A DNA stretch of 50,887 bases from JBFWYO01 sp050186335 (GTDB lineage Bacteria > Pseudomonadota > Alphaproteobacteria > Bin65). The number at the start of each line of letters is the position of its first letter. The stretch's first letter is position 1. The notes under the pieces were generated by a model, which had not been told where the DNA came from, did no database searches, and saw nothing but the letters and a program-made list of their open reading frames with translations. The stretch covers positions 1 through 50,887 of the forward strand of contig JBFWYO010000026.1 in the NCBI GenBank assembly GCA_050186335.1. The letters are read 5' to 3'. This document shows positions 24,823 through 33,100 of the stretch, piece by piece. The translations under genes were made by a program, and so were the position numbers.

Positions 24823-25539
24823 TCACGCGCGTCCGGTCCTTGGTTGATCTGGCTCGATTAGAACGCTGTGAATATGAAACGGAAAGAAGTACCGCAACCG
24901 TCCCGTTTTCAACGCGTACTGGCTGCTGAAGCGGACCCTAAATTTCGGCAAAGCGGCGTGTAGGAAATCCACCGTCTGCACTCGGCCATCGATGACAATG
25001 AAGCGCGGCCGACCGCCCGAGCGGCAAAATTCTGCGACGTCCACATTCGGGACTTTCCGGCCTTCGATTTTGATGGAAGGCCCATCTATATAAACGAAGT
25101 CGGTCTCATCGGGGATCGGCTTGCCATATCCGACCCCTCCCGGCTTGATACCCGCCGGCACGACTTGCACGCAGTCGGTCGGCAAGTTCGCGGCGATGAG
25201 GCCGGATTTCGTGACCTCGGCCCACGACGCGTTCTCCTCATAACTCGTATGAACGGCGCCGGTCCGCTGTGCGAAGGAAGCAAAAACAACGGTACTTAGT
25301 CCGGAACCGAGTTCCGTGATGCGGCGCGGCTGAACGCGATCGAGCAGATCGACAAGTTCAGCGACGCGGCACACCTGAAAGTCGTCCTTGCGCCCACCGT
25401 GGGCGATTATCGCTTGCCAGCCCGCTTCAAGGCTGGGGGTTGTTTGATACAGTTGCGATCGAATGCGACCGGCGCGCCGAGCTATCAGTCGCATGTAAAG
25501 CTTCTCGGCGAGAAAGCGTATCGGGTGCGGAAAATGCAA
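24823..25539 (-). CDS. Putative SAM-dependent methyltransferase, low-GC gene
   Basis: 238 residues. RITELGSGLSTVVFAS (74-88) is a SAM-binding motif I; TDFVYIDGPSIKIEGRK and FIVIDGRVQTVDFL give the later acidic strands. It resembles class I methyltransferases of the type found with glycan genes, but its substrate is unknown. Sampled stretches of the gene are near 47-53% GC, clearly below neighbouring genes, and codons ending in A or T are frequent, which suggests recent acquisition. The 60 nt after its start contain nothing recognisable. Confidence 0.75.
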   Translation of the reverse strand: MHFPHPIRFLAEKLYMRLIARRAGRIRSQLYQTTPSLEAGWQAIIAHGGRKDDFQVCRVAELVDLLDRVQPRRITELGSGLSTVVFASFAQRTGAVHTSYEENASWAEVTKSGLIAANLPTDCVQVVPAGIKPGGVGYGKPIPDETDFVYIDGPSIKIEGRKVPNVDVAEFCRSGGRPRFIVIDGRVQTVDFLHAALPKFRVRFSSQYALKTGRLRYFFPFHIHSVLIEPDQPRTGRA

Positions 25540-25599
25540 CGCCTTACATTCGATTTGTGAGTTCAGTCCGGCCCGGATACGACAATCGTCGCTCGCCGC

Positions 25600-27441
25600 T
25601 CACGATTGGTTCGCGACGCGCGCCGGCTGCAACGGCACCACCGTCCCGTCGCCGTGCTGCTTGGCGAAGGCTTTCGCGTACCAGCCGCCGCGGCGCATCA
25701 GCTCGGCATGATTGCCGGTTTCGATCACCGCACCCTGTTCGAGCACGATGATCGAATCGGCTTCCGATACGGTCGACAGCCGATGGCCGACCACGATCAC
25801 AGTCGATTCGGTTTCGGCGCGGATGCGGCGCAGCGCATCGCGGAATTTCTGCTCGCTGTCGGCGTCCAGCTGGCTGGTCGGTTCGTCGAAAATCAGGATC
25901 GGCGAGCGGCGCACCAGGGCGCGCGCCAGATCGAGCCGCTGGCGCTGGCCGCCGGACAGCCGCCCACCGCTTTCGCCCAATAATGTCTCGTAGCCCTGCG
26001 GCAGGCGCAAAATGAATTCCTCGGCGCCCGCCAGGCGGGCGGCGTCGCGGATCTCGGCGTCGGTCGCCTCGGGCCGGCCGTAGCGGATATGCTGCGCCAC
26101 CGGGACGTTGAAAATCTGCGGCTGCTGCGGGACGAACGCGATGCCCGCGCGCAGGCTGGCGACGGTAAATTCGTTCAGCGCCACGTCGTCGAACCGGATG
26201 GTCCCCGAAGTCGGATCGCGCAGGCGCGGCAACAGGTCGATCAAGGTCGATTTCCCGCTGCCCGACGGGCCGACCAGGGCGGTGATGCGGCGCGCCGGGA
26301 ACTCGCAGGTCACCTCGACCAGGGCGCGATCGCCGGAACTATAGGTATACGACACGCGGTCGAACCGAACGCCGTGCCGCAAGGCCTCGAACGTCATCGC
26401 GCCGCCTTTGGATTCGCGCGCCGCCAGCATGAATTTCAGCCGCTCGTCGATCACCATCAGGCTGGCCCATTGGCCGGCGACCGATTGATACGCCGAGATC
26501 GCCTCCTTGGTCACCGGCAGCAGGCGCATCATCACGACCAGAAACATGCCCAGTGCTGCAATCGGCATGCCGAAGCGCGTGTAGCCCAGATACAGCACGA
26601 TAAAGCACACCAGAATCGCGATCGGCTCGACCGCCGCATCCAGCCTGCCGCCGACCTGGCGCAGGCGGATTTCGTTGTCGCGCTGGCGCGCGCTCAACGC
26701 CTTCAGATTGTCGATCTCGGCCAGTTCCGTGCCGGACAGGCGAATCAGCCGCAGCGAGCGCATGCGCTCGACGATGAAGGTGGCGAACTTGCGGTTGGCG
26801 TCGGTGATCGCGCGGCTCGTCCGCGCGCTCTGCTTCAGCAGCCCGACCAGCACGCCGGCGGTCAAGGCCAGAATGCCGAGCGAGACCAGCGTCATCCACG
26901 GCGCCAGGAAGAACATGATGGCGAGATACATCAGCACCAGCAGCACGCGGCTGATGAAATGCACCGTGCCGTAAAGCGCCTGAATGGCCTTCGGCAGCTC
27001 GACCGCGACGTCGTTGACCGCCTGGCCGAGCAGTTCGTCCTGCTGCTCCGAGGTCCGCGCGCGCAGGCTGAGCGAAAACACACGCGCGCGCAGTTCGTGG
27101 ATCGAGGTGTACAGAACGATCGAATTGTAGCGCAGGCGCAGATAGCTGAACGCCTGGCGCAGCACGATGGCAAGGAAGCTCGACCCGAGCAGGAACGGCA
27201 GGTTGAGCGGCAGCGACAGGAACGCCGCCACGTCGATCAGCACCGACCAGTAGCGGTTGCCGGCGCTCAATTTCGCCATGTCGCCGCCGGCCTGGATATA
27301 CTCCACGATCGGCAGCAGCATGGCGATGCCGATGCCTTCGAACAGCACCGCGGCCGACGACAGCGCCAGAATGACGACCGTCGCCTTGTAGGAAAGGCCG
27401 ATCGCCCGCGCGCGACGCAGGCGTTCAAGCAATCTACCCAT
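25600..27441 (-). CDS. ABC transporter, fused membrane and ATPase domains (PglK/MsbA-like flippase)
   Basis: 613 residues. Six transmembrane segments in residues 20-310 form the permease half. The ATPase half has Walker A GPSGSGKST (391-399), signature LSGGQ (495-499), Walker B ILIFDE (515-520) and the H-loop His553. The layout matches half-transporters that dimerise, such as PglK, which flips undecaprenyl-linked oligosaccharide, and MsbA. No Wzx or two-gene Wzm/Wzt exporter is seen in the window, so this is the likely glycan flippase. Its ATG overlaps the dioxygenase stop (TGATG). Confidence 0.88.
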   Translation of the reverse strand: MGRLLERLRRARAIGLSYKATVVILALSSAAVLFEGIGIAMLLPIVEYIQAGGDMAKLSAGNRYWSVLIDVAAFLSLPLNLPFLLGSSFLAIVLRQAFSYLRLRYNSIVLYTSIHELRARVFSLSLRARTSEQQDELLGQAVNDVAVELPKAIQALYGTVHFISRVLLVLMYLAIMFFLAPWMTLVSLGILALTAGVLVGLLKQSARTSRAITDANRKFATFIVERMRSLRLIRLSGTELAEIDNLKALSARQRDNEIRLRQVGGRLDAAVEPIAILVCFIVLYLGYTRFGMPIAALGMFLVVMMRLLPVTKEAISAYQSVAGQWASLMVIDERLKFMLAARESKGGAMTFEALRHGVRFDRVSYTYSSGDRALVEVTCEFPARRITALVGPSGSGKSTLIDLLPRLRDPTSGTIRFDDVALNEFTVASLRAGIAFVPQQPQIFNVPVAQHIRYGRPEATDAEIRDAARLAGAEEFILRLPQGYETLLGESGGRLSGGQRQRLDLARALVRRSPILIFDEPTSQLDADSEQKFRDALRRIRAETESTVIVVGHRLSTVSEADSIIVLEQGAVIETGNHAELMRRGGWYAKAFAKQHGDGTVVPLQPARVANQS

Positions 27442-28367
27442 CACGCGCCCGCGCTCGGCACGACCAGCCGATGGATCGGATCGTCGCCGATCGCGGCCAG
27501 ACGAAACATGTCGTCGTACAGAAACCCGGTCCGATAGGCCGGCATGAAACGGATCACCAGCATCACGCGCTCGCCCGCGCGGCACCGGCTGCCCGCATGC
27601 AGACACATCGACGTATCGACGAACCCCGCATTGCCCGCGCCGCCGTGCAGGGAAATTTCGTCCTCGCGCCGGCTGTGGCTGAACACCTGCTCGTCCGACA
27701 GGCGCCCGTCGCCGAACGTCTCCATCCAGGTATAATTGGTGGCGCTGCACACTTGGCGTGAGGTTTCCGCCGGCAGGAACAGGAACGGGCCGTTCTCCGG
27801 CGCCACGTCGAACACGTTGACGAACAGCGACAGGATCCGGCTCTCCGGCTGGTCGAGATGATAGAGCTGGCTGCTGAACAGCTTCTCGTGCACGTTCGGC
27901 CGCGTCACCCAAAGATCCAGGTACATCAGCCGCGGCACCGTGCCGAAATAGCCGATCGCCGAATCGAGCACGGGTTCCGAAAGAACGGTGTTGATCAAGG
28001 CCGGGTAGTCGCGGAAATCCTCGGCGACCAGCAACGACTGGAACGGGTTGTCGCCTTGTCGCGGCGCGAGCAGCTTCGCGCGGCGCCGGTAAATGTCGCG
28101 GCCGGCTTCGACGAACCGGTCGAGGCCGGGGAACGATCCGGCTTCGATCCGGGCGTAGCCGCGGTCGCGCGGCACCGTGTGCGCCCAGCGCGACGCTTCG
28201 ATGCGCCGGCGCGCCAACGCCTTCCGGCGCACCGTGTCGATCGGCCGCGCGGATACGTCGACCAGGTTCATCGCCGCCTTGACCGCCGGAAACGGCACGC
28301 GCGCGCGCATGCCATAGCTGGCGATGCGCTGCTTGATCCAATGGCGTGCGTGATCGGGAAGAATCAT
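27441..28367 (-). CDS. Phytanoyl-CoA dioxygenase-like Fe(II)/2-oxoglutarate oxygenase
   Basis: 308 residues. YHLDQPESRILSLFVNVF supplies the HxD iron ligands (His170, Asp172) and the third ligand is His257 in FVDTSMCLHAGSR. An Arg follows within the usual distance for 2-oxoglutarate. The spacing fits the PhyH family, whose bacterial members hydroxylate natural products and occasionally sugars or lipids. The N-terminal 90 residues are basic and unassigned. ATG at 28367 is chosen after the upstream stop at 28405; an in-frame extension to 28442 would overlap it. The start lacks a strong Shine-Dalgarno sequence. Confidence 0.78.
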   Translation of the reverse strand: MILPDHARHWIKQRIASYGMRARVPFPAVKAAMNLVDVSARPIDTVRRKALARRRIEASRWAHTVPRDRGYARIEAGSFPGLDRFVEAGRDIYRRRAKLLAPRQGDNPFQSLLVAEDFRDYPALINTVLSEPVLDSAIGYFGTVPRLMYLDLWVTRPNVHEKLFSSQLYHLDQPESRILSLFVNVFDVAPENGPFLFLPAETSRQVCSATNYTWMETFGDGRLSDEQVFSHSRREDEISLHGGAGNAGFVDTSMCLHAGSRCRAGERVMLVIRFMPAYRTGFLYDDMFRLAAIGDDPIHRLVVPSAGA

Positions 28368-28404
28368 GGGGCGGATTGGCTCTGCGGTGCTTCGAATGCG
28401 GCGA

Positions 28405-29468
28405 TCAGGTTGCGGCCGGCGCCGGCGCGGCGCCCTGCGCATAGGCCTTGATGAAGGTTTCGACGATCATGTCGATCACGTCCTGCCGAACGTGCCTTCC
28501 GTCCGGCTTATAGATGTCCTCGCGCGTGCAAAGCTCGTAGGACGGCCAGTACTGCACGGCCGGAAACTCGCGGCAGATCTGCCCGGCCACGGCGCGCAGC
28601 AGCGATTTGCTCTCGACATTGGCGACCACGATGTCGTTTCCGGAATAGGTCCGGCCGAGCCCGACCGGCGAAACGGTCAGGATGATCTTGCGCGCCGGGT
28701 AGTGGTGCTGGATCAGCGTGCAGACGCGCTTCATGTTCTCGTAGTTCTCGGCGAACGTGCTGAGATGAAACTCGATATCGCCGAAACGCTTCATGCCCTG
28801 GCGCGATTCGTCGTAGGGCGGCACGCAGAGATGATAGCCGTTCGAATTGTTGCGCCAGGTTTCGATCAGGCCGAGCGTGATCACATAAACGTCGGCGCTG
28901 CGAATGCCCTCGATATGCAGGCGTCGATCTTCCGGCTCAGGTCGAGGATGTGATTTTCGTCGGCGGCGAAAATCTTCTTGCGATACGGGTCCTGCCACGA
29001 GGTTCGCCCGCCGACGGCGAAATGGTTGGTCAGCTTGTGCTTGTGCTGCAGAAAGTCGGCCGATGCAAAATGCGTGTCGGCAAAGGCGTGTTCGAATTCC
29101 TGGCGGATCGTGAACGTGTCGTAATGCGCGATGTCGTCGTGCGCCGGCATCGAACCGAGGCGCTGGTTGGCGCTGTCGAATTCGATCCGGCGATACTTGG
29201 GGTAGACGTCGAAGCTGCGGCGCTCCAACGCATGGCGGATTTCCATGGCGAAGCAGCTGCCGATCGTGAATATCTTCGTGGCGCCGTCCAGCATCGGCTT
29301 CGGCGGCACGGTGATCCGGTAGCCGCGTTCGGATGCGCGCCACAATTCGTTCGTCGTCGCGGTCAGGTCGAAGCGCGCTTTGATCGCACCCGGCGGCGGC
29401 GCCGGGGGCGCGGGCGGGGCAGCCGGTTTGCCCAGGCGACGCAACAAGGCGCGCGGCGAGAACGTCAT
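28405..29468 (-). pseudogene. GSCFA-domain protein interrupted by a frameshift
   Basis: Two overlapping frames together encode one GSCFA-family protein. The first (from ATG 29468, GGAG 7 nt upstream) has IFTIGSCFAMEIRHAL with GSCFA at residues 70-74 and continues to LDLSRKID, then stops at 28881. The second frame begins to make sense at LHIEGIRSADVYVITLGL near 28920 and runs to 28405 with LTVSPVGLGRTYSG. Moving between them needs one extra base near 28921, so the sequence carries a 1-nt deletion or a sequencing error. Restored length would be about 354 residues. GSCFA proteins are related to SGNH/GDSL hydrolases and often lie in glycan clusters, where they may act as O-acyl esterases or transferases. 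Confidence 0.85.
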
Positions 29469-29558
29469 GGTTTCGCTCCGTGAGATGCCGAGCGGGCTTG
29501 AACGACGCTCGGGTGCGGCAGGCGCCGCCGATGCGGAGTTGGGACCACGAGCGGCGTC

Positions 29559-30404
29559 CTACCGAAACTCCCAGACGACCAGCGACAGCGAGTTGAAGGC
29601 GTGGAAGCCGAAGATGTCCTTCTTGATGTCGAGGATGCGGATATCCGGCCGCCGCTTGAGTTCGGACACCAGGTTTCGGTTGTAATCGTTGAGCTCGAGA
29701 TACCGTTTCCGCATCAGGCCGAGCAGCGACGTATCGTGCAGGTCGTTGGCGGGCTCCAGGTGGATGACGGTCGCGATCTTGTCGCGATGCCGGGTCAGCG
29801 CGTCGAGAAATGGCACGGTCGACGGCAGTTGTTCGAGCGCCTGCGAGGTAAACACCGTGGCCGGCCCTTCGACCGTATCCATGATCGGGTACCGTGCGTC
29901 GTAGAAGTTGAGCTTGCCGACCCGTATGTCGTTGCGGTCTTTGTAGAGCAGTTCGGCCAGCGCGATCGCGTTGTCGGAATAGTCGCCGCCGACAAACCGC
30001 TTGCCCGGAAAGATTTTCGCCAGGTGCCACAGATTGGCGCCGAACGCCGAGCCGAGTTCGACGATCGAGCGGCTCTTGGCGGCCGGTCCGGCAATGGCGG
30101 CGTCGAGCGTTTCGAACAGGCGGTCGACCATTTCGTCCTGCCGGGCGATGACCAGGCGGCCTTGCCACACGGCATCGCGTTCGTTGTCCATCGCGCGGTT
30201 GCCGATCGAGAAACGCAGCGCCACCGGGTCCATCGTGCCGCCGCTCTTGCGGTACAGATCGAGGCACGCGGCGAACTTTTCGCGGTTGTATTCCTGTTCG
30301 ATCTTGGCCACGTCGCGCTTCGGCTGGGCGAAATTCTTCAGGCCGAGCAGGCGTACCGGCCAGTCCGACCAGGCGGGTAGTTCGTTGAGATCGAGGTCAC
30401 GCAT
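29559..30404 (-). CDS. Class I SAM-dependent methyltransferase
   Basis: 281 residues. Motif I SIVELGSAFGANLWHLA (ELGSAFG at 116-122), then FVGGDYSDNAIALAELL and VFTSQALEQLPSTVPFLDAL. The N-terminal 100 residues are helical, with RFSIGNRAMDNERDAVWQ. It resembles sugar O-methyltransferases of polysaccharide loci, but the substrate is unknown. It sits second in the long operon, 21 nt after the sulfotransferase gene; 90 nt of non-coding sequence separate it from the GSCFA gene. Confidence 0.82.
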   Translation of the reverse strand: MRDLDLNELPAWSDWPVRLLGLKNFAQPKRDVAKIEQEYNREKFAACLDLYRKSGGTMDPVALRFSIGNRAMDNERDAVWQGRLVIARQDEMVDRLFETLDAAIAGPAAKSRSIVELGSAFGANLWHLAKIFPGKRFVGGDYSDNAIALAELLYKDRNDIRVGKLNFYDARYPIMDTVEGPATVFTSQALEQLPSTVPFLDALTRHRDKIATVIHLEPANDLHDTSLLGLMRKRYLELNDYNRNLVSELKRRPDIRILDIKKDIFGFHAFNSLSLVVWEFR

Positions 30405-30425
30405 TTGGTTTTGCTTCGTCCCGTT

Positions 30426-31340
30426 TTATCCGTTGACGGCAAGGCTGGGTGAGAGGTTCGCGTCGGCGTAGTCATAGCCGAATTTGTGCCGCAGCTTCGC
30501 CGCCAGGTCCGCGCGCAGCCGCGCCATGGTGCGTTCGCCGATCAGTTCGGCGTAATCGACGCCGCCGCGGAAATGGAAATGCTGTTTTTCGTCTTTCGCG
30601 AAGCGCCACTCGCGCTCCTTCTGCTTCTGGAAGCTGTAATAGTCGAGCGCCTCGCCGACCAGCGCCTCGCCGGCGTCGAGGCCGAACACGTGCTCGAACA
30701 TGGCGCGGAACTGCGGCAGGGGCGTTGCGCGCAGCTCCTCGTAGCGAAAGATGCGGCAGCGCGCGCCCGGGCGGGCGCAGAAATCGCCCCAGCTATTGTA
30801 GAAATCGATCACGCGCTCCAGCGCGCCGTCGTCCAGGCACGCCTCGAACGTGGCGTATTTGCCGCCGCGGCTGCGGTAGTAGGAATACAGCGTGGTCGGA
30901 ATGTTGCGCACGATCAGCACCGTCTTCGCGGCGTCGAGATCGAGCAACGGCGATTCGCGCCAGGCGCCATGGGTGTGCAGGCAATAGTCGAGATCGACGG
31001 CGGGAAACATCTCGCGCACTTTTTTTCGGCCGCTCGATCGCGCATCGGCCGGCGAAAAAACGCTCGGCGGGGTGATCTGGCGTTGCTTGAGCGTGCCGTC
31101 GCCGCCGTAATCGACCCGGTAGGCGCCGGTGAAATGCTTGGTCACGCAATAGTCGAGAATCTCCGCGCTCCAGTTCCAGCCCGATTTCGGAAAGGTCGCG
31201 AACAGCACGCTGTTGTGTTTGCGCGCCAGGGCAATTTTGACGAACGCCAGGCTGCGCGGGTTCATGCCCTGCTTGGCGTTCGGGCGCACGAATTGCGCCA
31301 GAAACCGCAGCGGGCGAAACGCCGTAAGGGCAGACGACAT
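30426..31340 (-). CDS. Sulfotransferase-domain protein, first gene of the long glycan operon
   Basis: 304 residues. FATFPKSGWNWSAEIL (FPKSGWNW at 50-57) is the 5'-phosphosulfate loop binding PAPS; VLIVRNIPTTLYSYY (141-155) is the 3'-phosphate strand-turn-helix. A C-terminal GVDYAELIGERT segment resembles the late nucleotide loop of cytosolic-type sulfotransferases. Likely adds sulfate to a sugar hydroxyl or to a lipid. ATG at 31340 is chosen because the longer reading to 31463 would overlap the ops-like leader element. It lies downstream of a palindrome-bearing promoter and a 150-nt leader. Confidence 0.85.
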   Translation of the reverse strand: MSSALTAFRPLRFLAQFVRPNAKQGMNPRSLAFVKIALARKHNSVLFATFPKSGWNWSAEILDYCVTKHFTGAYRVDYGGDGTLKQRQITPPSVFSPADARSSGRKKVREMFPAVDLDYCLHTHGAWRESPLLDLDAAKTVLIVRNIPTTLYSYYRSRGGKYATFEACLDDGALERVIDFYNSWGDFCARPGARCRIFRYEELRATPLPQFRAMFEHVFGLDAGEALVGEALDYYSFQKQKEREWRFAKDEKQHFHFRGGVDYAELIGERTMARLRADLAAKLRHKFGYDYADANLSPSLAVNG

Positions 31341-31415
31341 GATTGGAGCGGTGATCCGTGGCTCGAAATGGGGTCGCGCGTGCGGTCGGCCGATTCGTCC
31401 GGCGGTCTCGCTTTG

Positions 31416-31431
31416 CCGCGGAAATCCGCGG
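31416..31431 (-). other. Leader hairpin just downstream of the ops-like element
   Basis: CCGCGGATTTCCGCGG on the coding (minus) strand: 7-bp perfect arms around two central bases, beginning 7 nt after the ops-like sequence. No U-tract follows, so it is not a standard intrinsic terminator. It could act as a pause or attenuation hairpin in the operon leader, or could be chance in GC-rich DNA. Confidence 0.4.
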
Positions 31432-31437
31432 TTCAGG

Positions 31438-31449
31438 CATGCTACCGCA
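31438..31449 (-). promoter_or_regulatory. ops/JUMPstart-like element in the operon leader
   Basis: The minus strand reads TGCGGTAGCATG, matching 11 of 12 positions of the enterobacterial ops consensus GGCGGTAGCNTG and keeping the GCGGTAGC core that forms the non-template hairpin bound by RfaH. It lies in the untranslated leader, on the coding strand, about 98 nt before the sulfotransferase start and about 45 nt after the proposed promoter. An RfaH/NusG-like factor is encoded 5 kb upstream. ops elements let RfaH load on RNA polymerase and suppress termination across long polysaccharide operons. Confidence 0.65.
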
Positions 31450-31492
31450 CAGCGGGTGCACACGCGCGGCGCCCGCCGGGGTCCAGATTTCT

Positions 31493-31511
31493 ATGTTCAT
31501 AGTATGAACGC
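31493..31511. promoter_or_regulatory. Operator palindrome B
   Basis: ATGTTCA-TAGTA-TGAACGC. The inner part GTTCATAGTATGAAC (31495-31509) is a perfect 15-bp palindrome. The half-sites and 5-bp spacing are the same as in the palindrome in front of the winged-helix regulator gene. It overlaps the proposed -10 of the long operon, a position suited to repression. Confidence 0.6.
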
Positions 31512-31525
31512 AGGGTCGCGCGCAA
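31496..31525 (-). promoter_or_regulatory. Candidate promoter of the long glycan operon
   Basis: On the minus strand, TTGCGC (31525-31520) and TATGAA (31501-31496) are 18 bp apart, a plausible sigma-70-like pair. The -10 lies inside palindrome B. The start would give a leader of about 150 nt that includes the ops-like element. TACTAT is an alternative -10 in the same place. The AT-rich stretch at 31565-31600 upstream contrasts with the GC-rich genes and may aid promoter function. Confidence 0.4.
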
Positions 31526-31629
31526 GCGCCGGCCGCTGGGCGAACCCCGGCCGGGTGCCGAGATTTCAAATTTTATTCAATTGGTACAATAAGTTAGGGC
31601 TAAGTTGAGGGTCGCAGCCAGGCGCCGCG

Positions 31630-32532
31630 TCAAGCCTCGGTCGGCGGCGCCGGCAGCCGGTCCATGAGTTCGGCCAGCGCCGCACGCCAATCCGGCGGCG
31701 CAAGGCCGAATTCGCGCTCCAGGCGGCCGAGATCGAACACTGAAAAGCGCGGTCGCGGCGCCCGGGTCGGGTAGTCCGCCGACGCGATCGGCCGCAGCTC
31801 GCGGATTTTCAATTTCCAGCCGCGGCGTCTTGCTTCGTCGAGGATCGCCAGGGCAAACCCGTGCCAGCTGGTTTGCCCGCGGCAGGCCATGTTTAGAATA
31901 CCACCCTGGCGCGACAGATGGGCCGCCGCACCGGCTTCCATGCGGCCGACGATGGCGGCGATCATGGCGCCGATTTGTGTGGCAGGTGTAGGCGCACCTA
32001 TTTGATCGGCGACCACGTTGACGACTTCGCGTTCGGCGAACAGGTGCAGCATGGTGCGGAGGAAATTGCGGCCCGAGGCCGCGTACACCCACGACGTCCG
32101 CACGATCAGATGCGCCGCGCCTGACGCCTGGACCGCCAGTTCGCCGGCGCGCTTGCTGCGTCCGTAGGCGTTGATCGGCGCGCATGCGTCGGTCTCGCGA
32201 TAAGGTGCCGTGGCGGTGCCGTCGAACACGTAATCGGTCGAGAAATGCAGCATTCCGGCGCCGACCGCCGCCGCCGCCACGGCCAGCGCGCCGGGCGCCG
32301 TGGCGTTGACGGCGTCGGCGCGCGCGACATTGTTTTCCGCATCGTCGACCGCGGTATCGGCGGCGCAGTTGACGATCAGCTCCGGGCGCACACGCGCAAC
32401 GAAACTTGCCAGCTCGGCCGCATGCCGCAAATCGAACTCCGCGCGCGTCGGCGCGATCACGTCATGCGCCGCCAGTTGCGGCAGCAAGGCGCCGCCGACT
32501 TGCCCGGTGCGGCCGGTCAGCAGGATACGCAT
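31630..32532 (-). CDS. rfbD: dTDP-4-dehydrorhamnose reductase RfbD (RmlD)
   Basis: 300 residues. NAD(P)-binding GRTGQVG (7-13), STDYVFDG (98-105) and the Y123-xxx-K127 pair in AYGRSK. It reduces dTDP-4-dehydro-L-rhamnose to dTDP-L-rhamnose, the final step of the RmlABCD pathway. ATG at 32532 is preferred; a TTG at 32538 directly after the rfbC stop is an alternative. It is the last gene of the regulator-rfb operon; 289 nt of non-coding sequence with the second promoter follow it. Confidence 0.93.
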   Translation of the reverse strand: MRILLTGRTGQVGGALLPQLAAHDVIAPTRAEFDLRHAAELASFVARVRPELIVNCAADTAVDDAENNVARADAVNATAPGALAVAAAAVGAGMLHFSTDYVFDGTATAPYRETDACAPINAYGRSKRAGELAVQASGAAHLIVRTSWVYAASGRNFLRTMLHLFAEREVVNVVADQIGAPTPATQIGAMIAAIVGRMEAGAAAHLSRQGGILNMACRGQTSWHGFALAILDEARRRGWKLKIRELRPIASADYPTRAPRPRFSVFDLGRLEREFGLAPPDWRAALAELMDRLPAPPTEA

Positions 32533-32538
32533 GCGCAA

Positions 32539-33099
32539 TCAGCCCGCGCCGAACGTCGGCAGGATCGCCGCATCGCGCAGGCGCGGTGCGGCGGCGTCCT
32601 TGGCCGACACGCGCGGCGGTAAACCGAGATCCGGCCACGCGATGCCGAGCGCGGCATCGTTCCACAGCACGCAATGTTCGTGCTGCGGCGCATAGATATC
32701 CGAGCATTTGTAGAGCACGTCGGTCTCGTCGGCGAGGCTCAGGAACCCGTGCGCGAAGCCGGGCGGAATCCACATCTGTCGATGATTGTCGCCCGACAAT
32801 TCGGCGCCGGTCCATTTGCCGAAATGCGGCGAGCCGCGGCGTATGTCGACCGCCACGTCGAAGATGGCGCCGCGCACCACGCGCACCAGCTTGCCTTGCG
32901 CATTCGGATGCTGGAAATGCAGCCCGCGCAGCACGCCCTTGGCCGAGCGCGAGTGATTGTCCTGCACGAAATCGGCGTCGATGCCGGCCGACTCGTAGCG
33001 ATCCCGCCGATAGGTTTCGAGAAAAAACCCGCGCGCATCGCCGATCACGTGCGGTTCGATCACCAGGACGCCCGGCAGGTCGGTGGCGAGCGTCCGCAT
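32539..33099 (-). CDS. rfbC: dTDP-4-dehydrorhamnose 3,5-epimerase RfbC (RmlC)
   Basis: 186 residues, cupin fold. GFFLETYRRDRY, the catalytic His61 in LRGLHFQ, GKLVRVVRGAIFDVAVDIR, WIPPGFAHGFL and VLYKCSDIYAPQHE are all family signatures. It epimerises C3 and C5 of dTDP-4-dehydro-6-deoxyglucose. Only one base separates it from rfbA; the rfbD start follows the TGA almost immediately. Confidence 0.95.
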   Translation of the reverse strand: MRTLATDLPGVLVIEPHVIGDARGFFLETYRRDRYESAGIDADFVQDNHSRSAKGVLRGLHFQHPNAQGKLVRVVRGAIFDVAVDIRRGSPHFGKWTGAELSGDNHRQMWIPPGFAHGFLSLADETDVLYKCSDIYAPQHEHCVLWNDAALGIAWPDLGLPPRVSAKDAAAPRLRDAAILPTFGAG

Positions 33100-33100
33100 G

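Noticed and set aside
28881..28960. Programmed -1 ribosomal frameshift to make the full GSCFA protein
   Set aside because: The direction would restore the frame, but there is no slippery heptamer in the junction, so a deletion or sequencing error is simpler.
1..31340. Assignment of the locus specifically to flagellin glycosylation
   Set aside because: Pse genes often serve flagellin, but no flagellar or Maf gene is present; surface polysaccharide or lipid-linked glycan is equally possible.
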